This document shows, piece after piece, positions 33,204-35,309 of a stretch of 35,309 bases of DNA. The notes beneath the pieces were generated by a model. That model ran no database searches. It saw only the letters and a list, made by a program, of their open reading frames with translations, and was not told the DNA's origin. How positions within the stretch are numbered: the first letter of the stretch is position 1; each line of letters starts with the position of its first letter. The stretch is taken from the NCBI GenBank assembly GCA_018385135.1, contig JAHAWY010000062.1:1-35309 (forward strand). The letters run 5' to 3'. Position numbers and translations under genes: made by a program. The stretch comes from Oscillospiraceae bacterium. Lineage in GTDB: Bacteria > Bacillota > Clostridia > Oscillospirales > Oscillospiraceae.

Positions 33204-33233
33204 TGCAGAGAGCTTGTCACCTTGCCCTCTGCA
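33204..33233 (-). other. Hairpin in the hppA leader
   Basis: A 7-bp perfect stem (TGCAGAG at 33204-33210 with CTCTGCA at 33227-33233) in the roughly 100-base untranslated leader of hppA. Further short complementary stretches (TTGCA/TGCAA) lie nearer the gene. It matches no riboswitch class that I know. Low confidence as a functional element. Confidence 0.35.
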
Positions 33234-33240
33234 CTTAGCT

Positions 33241-33269
33241 ATTTTATACTATTAAGGTTAAAAATTCAA
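33241..33269 (-). promoter_or_regulatory. Sigma-A type promoter of hppA
   Basis: On the minus strand TTGAAT (33264-33269), 17 bases, TAAAAT (33241-33246). It gives a leader of about 95 bases to the ATG. Confidence 0.7.
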
Positions 33270-33383
33270 ATGTGGGTTTAACCAATAAGCTAGCCCATAA
33301 GATGTTGGAGTTGCACACATTGCATAAAACCAAATATCTGCTTTTGGCGATATATGTGAAATGTTTCGGACAAGTAGTATAAC

Positions 33384-33412
33384 TTGAACACTAACAATTC
33401 CTGTGTTATACT
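33384..33412 (+). promoter_or_regulatory. Sigma-A type promoter of rmlA
   Basis: TTGAAC (33384-33389), 17 bases, extended TGT-TATACT (-10 at 33407-33412). An inverted repeat CAAGT-agtata-ACTTG (33371-33386) overlaps the -35 and could be an operator. The rest of the 33270-33383 stretch is AT-rich with nothing else recognised. Confidence 0.78.
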
Positions 33413-33452
33413 GGCTGCCGAAGAGTACCATTATGTTCCATTGGAGGCAGCT

Positions 33453-34325
33453 ATGAAAGGTATCATTCTCGCGGCCGGTAAGGGTACACGGCTTTACCCG
33501 ATAACTCATTCGGTCTGCAAGCCGCTGTTGCCGGTTTATGACAAGCCGATGGTCTATTATCCGCTGGCGCTTTTACTGGAGATGGGGATTAGGGACATTC
33601 TGATAATCGTTCCGCCCGATGAGCAGTTTCAGTTTGAATCCTTGCTCGGCAGGGGAGAGAGCTTCGGAGCAAATATTAGTTATATCAAGCAGTTTGACAG
33701 GCGCGGCATAGCCGACGCTTTTATATTGGGCGAAGAATTCATCGGCGGTGAGCGAGTATGCCTGGCTCTCGGTGATAATATTTTCTTTGGTGCCGGCTTG
33801 AGGGAAAAGCTCGTGCAGGCAAAAGCATCAAGAAGCGGTGCGACTGTTTTTGGCTGCTATATGCAGGATCCCCGCCCCTTCGGAGTGGTGGAGTTTGATG
33901 CCGGCGGCAGAGTGATAAGTTTGGAGGAAAAGCCGCAAAATCCTAAATCCAACTATATTGTCCCCGGTCTTTATTTTTATGATAACCGTGTTGTTGAAAT
34001 TGCCAAGCATATCAAGCCCTCAGCGCGCGGCGAGCTTGAGATAACCTCTGTCAATAATGTATATCTTGAGCGCGGCGAGCTGAGCGTGGTTACGCTTGAA
34101 AAGGAGATTACATGGTTTGACAGCGGCAACGCAAGCTCTCTGCTGGACGCAGCCTGTGCCATCCGCGATTACCGCCGCAAAACGGGAGAACAGGTAGGCT
34201 GCCTTGAGCAGATTGCATACCGAAACGGGCTTATTACAAAACAAAAGCTTCTTGAGGTCGCTGAGAAAATCAAAATGTCCGACTACGGCAAGTTTCTTAT
34301 GGACTACGCCCTTTCGGAAAAATAG
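33453..34325 (+). CDS. rmlA: Glucose-1-phosphate thymidylyltransferase (RmlA/RfbA family)
   Basis: RmlA makes dTDP-glucose, the first step to dTDP-rhamnose and other deoxysugars of the cell surface. The 290-residue protein has the nucleotide loop IILAAGKGTRLYP (4-16), KPLLPVYDKPMVYYPL, LALGDNIFFGAGL (metal site), FGVVEFD and EEKPQNPKSNYIVPGLYFYD. TrmlB, rmlC and rmlD are not adjacent. ATG at 33453 follows GGAGG by 6 bases; an upstream in-frame extension of 23 codons crosses the promoter. Another sugar-1-phosphate nucleotidyltransferase specificity is possible but less likely. Confidence 0.9.
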   Translation: MKGIILAAGKGTRLYPITHSVCKPLLPVYDKPMVYYPLALLLEMGIRDILIIVPPDEQFQFESLLGRGESFGANISYIKQFDRRGIADAFILGEEFIGGERVCLALGDNIFFGAGLREKLVQAKASRSGATVFGCYMQDPRPFGVVEFDAGGRVISLEEKPQNPKSNYIVPGLYFYDNRVVEIAKHIKPSARGELEITSVNNVYLERGELSVVTLEKEITWFDSGNASSLLDAACAIRDYRRKTGEQVGCLEQIAYRNGLITKQKLLEVAEKIKMSDYGKFLMDYALSEK

Positions 34326-34330
34326 GCGCA

Positions 34331-34362
34331 AAAAAGCACAGAGTGACAGCTCTGTGCTTTTT
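34331..34362. terminator. Bidirectional terminator between rmlA and the GntR gene
   Basis: A 13-bp stem with A and T ends (34331-34343 with 34350-34362), loop TGACAG. The core is GCACAGAG/CTCTGTGC with five A before and five T after, so it works on both strands. Confidence 0.9.
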
Positions 34363-34379
34363 AACATACATATTGAAGC

Positions 34380-35090
34380 TTACTTCTGACTATAAAGAGT
34401 GGTGCTGCCGTCGATGGTCTCGGCGATAGAGTGCGTGATGGCGGCAACAGCGGAATCAAGGTCGCGGCGTTCAAGAGCGTCGCATATGGCGTTGGAGCGC
34501 TCGCGCATCGTGTCAAAGCCGTGAAGGCGGAAAAAGCGTTCAAAAAGCGTTGTGTTCGGAGCTTTGAACGAATAGAAGATGAGAGGCAGCAGCGTGTTGC
34601 CAGAGCTGCAGCAGAGAATGTGGTCAAATTCAAAAACGATAAGTGCGGCGCGCTCGGGGGATACCTCGCTGTCAAGCTCACTTGCACATTTGCGCATCTG
34701 CTCTATCTCCTCGTCTGTTATGCGCGGAACAGCCAGCTCCAAGGCAAGTCTGAAAAGCACCATGCGTATTTCGAGAATAGAGCGGATATCCACATCCGGA
34801 AGCGTGCCTCCGTTGAATTTCATAATGGAGACGAGCGTGTCCAGACTTCCCTTGCGGCGATAATCGGCAACATAGGTGCCGCTGCGGGGGACTATTTCCA
34901 GAAAGCCCTTGTCCGCCATTTCTGCAATGCCTGAATTGACAACGCTCCTGCTTATCTGCATTGATGCGGCAAGCTCACGTTCGGACGGAAGCTTACTTCC
35001 GATGGGAAGCTTGCCGCTGAGTATCATTTTTTCAAGCTGCTCTACAAACAGCTCCTTCAAGGTTGGTGCGCTGAGCTTAGTGAATTCCAT
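34380..35090 (-). CDS. GntR-family transcriptional regulator, FadR subfamily
   Basis: A 236-residue regulator. The N-terminal winged helix has LPIGSKLPSERELAASMQIS and SRSVVNSGIAEMADKGFLEIV with the wing RSGTYVADY (about 28-77). The C-terminal all-helical FCD domain includes LEIRMVLFRLALELAV, FEFDHILCCSSGN (Asp/His of the metal/ligand site) and MRERSNAICDALERRDLDSAVAAI with the late His-containing AITHSIAE. Such proteins usually sense small organic acids; the ligand cannot be named. ATG at 35090 has CGGAGG 5 bases upstream; an extension of 37 codons crosses the leader. Its regulated genes are not evident; rmlA is convergent, so the target may be beyond the window. Confidence 0.88.
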   Translation of the reverse strand: MEFTKLSAPTLKELFVEQLEKMILSGKLPIGSKLPSERELAASMQISRSVVNSGIAEMADKGFLEIVPRSGTYVADYRRKGSLDTLVSIMKFNGGTLPDVDIRSILEIRMVLFRLALELAVPRITDEEIEQMRKCASELDSEVSPERAALIVFEFDHILCCSSGNTLLPLIFYSFKAPNTTLFERFFRLHGFDTMRERSNAICDALERRDLDSAVAAITHSIAETIDGSTTLYSQK

Positions 35091-35130
35091 AAATACCTCC
35101 GAAAATGCCGTGACAATTATGCTGAATGAG

Positions 35131-35173
35131 GCGGTGGGCGGGAAGCGGCGGAGGAGCCGCTTGCGGTGGGCGG
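35131..35173 (-). other. Leader hairpin with anti-SD loop, flanked by 11-base direct repeats
   Basis: Two identical copies of GCGGTGGGCGG (35131-35141 and 35163-35173, plus strand) flank a 7-bp stem (35143-35149 with 35156-35162). On the transcribed minus strand the six-base loop reads TCCTCC; together with the next G it is complementary to the gene's own CGGAGG ribosome site about 50 bases downstream. It could fold as a loop-SD contact controlling translation. Unproven. Confidence 0.45.
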
Positions 35174-35209
35174 TATTATTGCACGACGGAAGCAATAACA
35201 CACAGCATC

Positions 35210-35238
35210 ATTATAAGCTTGGATTCGACAATATTCAA
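35210..35238 (-). promoter_or_regulatory. Promoter of the GntR regulator with an embedded Spo0A-box-like site
   Basis: On the minus strand TTGAAT (35233-35238), 17 bases, TATAAT (35210-35215). TTGTCGAA (35224-35231), identical to the Spo0A box core TGTCGAA, sits in the spacer. Bound Spo0A there would be expected to repress. The leader is about 115 bases. Confidence 0.7.
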
Positions 35239-35259
35239 ATAAACTTTTTTTAAACGGAC

Positions 35260-35289
35260 AAAAAAATGAACGCCTCATATGAGCCGTTC
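35260..35289 (-). terminator. Intrinsic terminator of a minus-strand unit beyond the window
   Basis: A 22-base inverted repeat (35268-35289) with one mismatch, centred on CTCATATGAG, followed on the minus strand by A and seven T (35260-35266). It points to a gene ending just past the right edge. No coding sequence is seen in 35290-35309. Confidence 0.7.
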
Positions 35290-35309
35290 TGCAAATTATT
35301 TTGAATAGA

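Noticed and set aside
35268..35289. 22-base palindrome as a GntR operator
   Set aside because: The run of seven T right after it on the minus strand makes a terminator of an outside gene the simpler reading, although an operator role is not excluded.
1..35309. CRISPR array, tRNA, rRNA, insertion sequence or prophage
   Set aside because: No regularly spaced repeats, tRNA-like folds, transposase or integrase frames were seen.

Overview
The window comes from a low-to-mid GC, anaerobic, endospore-lineage Firmicute, most likely a clostridium of the Oscillospiraceae/Ruminococcaceae type. That rests on an anaerobic (cobalt-early, cbi-type) corrin pathway, a spoIIGA-sigE pair, a glgBCDAP glycogen operon with a GlgC/GlgD pair, a membrane pyrophosphatase with the sodium-pump-like signature, and Gram-positive style promoters, SD sites and lipoproteins. 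The species is inferred only broadly. No tRNA, rRNA, CRISPR, transposase or phage gene was seen.

Region 1 (1-13178, minus strand): one tightly overlapping 14-gene operon for adenosylcobalamin synthesis. In transcription order it is cbiD, cbiF, cbiG, cbiH, cbiJ, a cbiE-cbiT fusion, cbiA, cobS, cobC, cbiB, cobD, cbiP, cobO and cbiC. It has a strong promoter at 13150-13178 and a terminator at 74-105. It covers most of corrin ring building, amidation, adenosylation, aminopropanol arm attachment and nucleotide loop assembly. cbiL, cobT, cobU and a cytosolic chelatase are not here.

Region 2 (13188-17834, plus strand): diverging from the biosynthetic operon, a second strong promoter drives an AdoCbl-type cobalamin riboswitch, an intrinsic terminator, and a four-gene operon: BtuC-type permease, BtuD-type ATPase, a CbiK-type cobaltochelatase with a lipoprotein signal peptide, and a BtuF-type binding lipoprotein carrying a C-terminal S-layer-homology (SLH) like tail. 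This looks like a surface corrinoid/tetrapyrrole capture system with two unusual extracytoplasmic parts, and is the most interesting part of the window.

Region 3 (17838-27835, minus strand): sigE and its activating protease gene spoIIGA, preceded by the glycogen operon glgB-glgC-glgD-glgA-glgP. The spoIIGA promoter is squeezed between the glgP terminator and the start codon and predicts a leaderless message.

Region 4 (27834-35309): housekeeping genes. pth and prs are on the minus strand; prfB (release factor 2, no programmed frameshift) diverges from prs; hppA (membrane pyrophosphatase) is convergent with prfB; rmlA diverges from hppA and is convergent with a FadR-type GntR regulator. The regulator's promoter carries a perfect Spo0A-box-like heptamer and its leader holds a hairpin whose loop is complementary to its own ribosome binding site. 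Convergent gene pairs share bidirectional terminators. A terminator at 35260-35289 marks the end of another minus-strand unit beyond the window.
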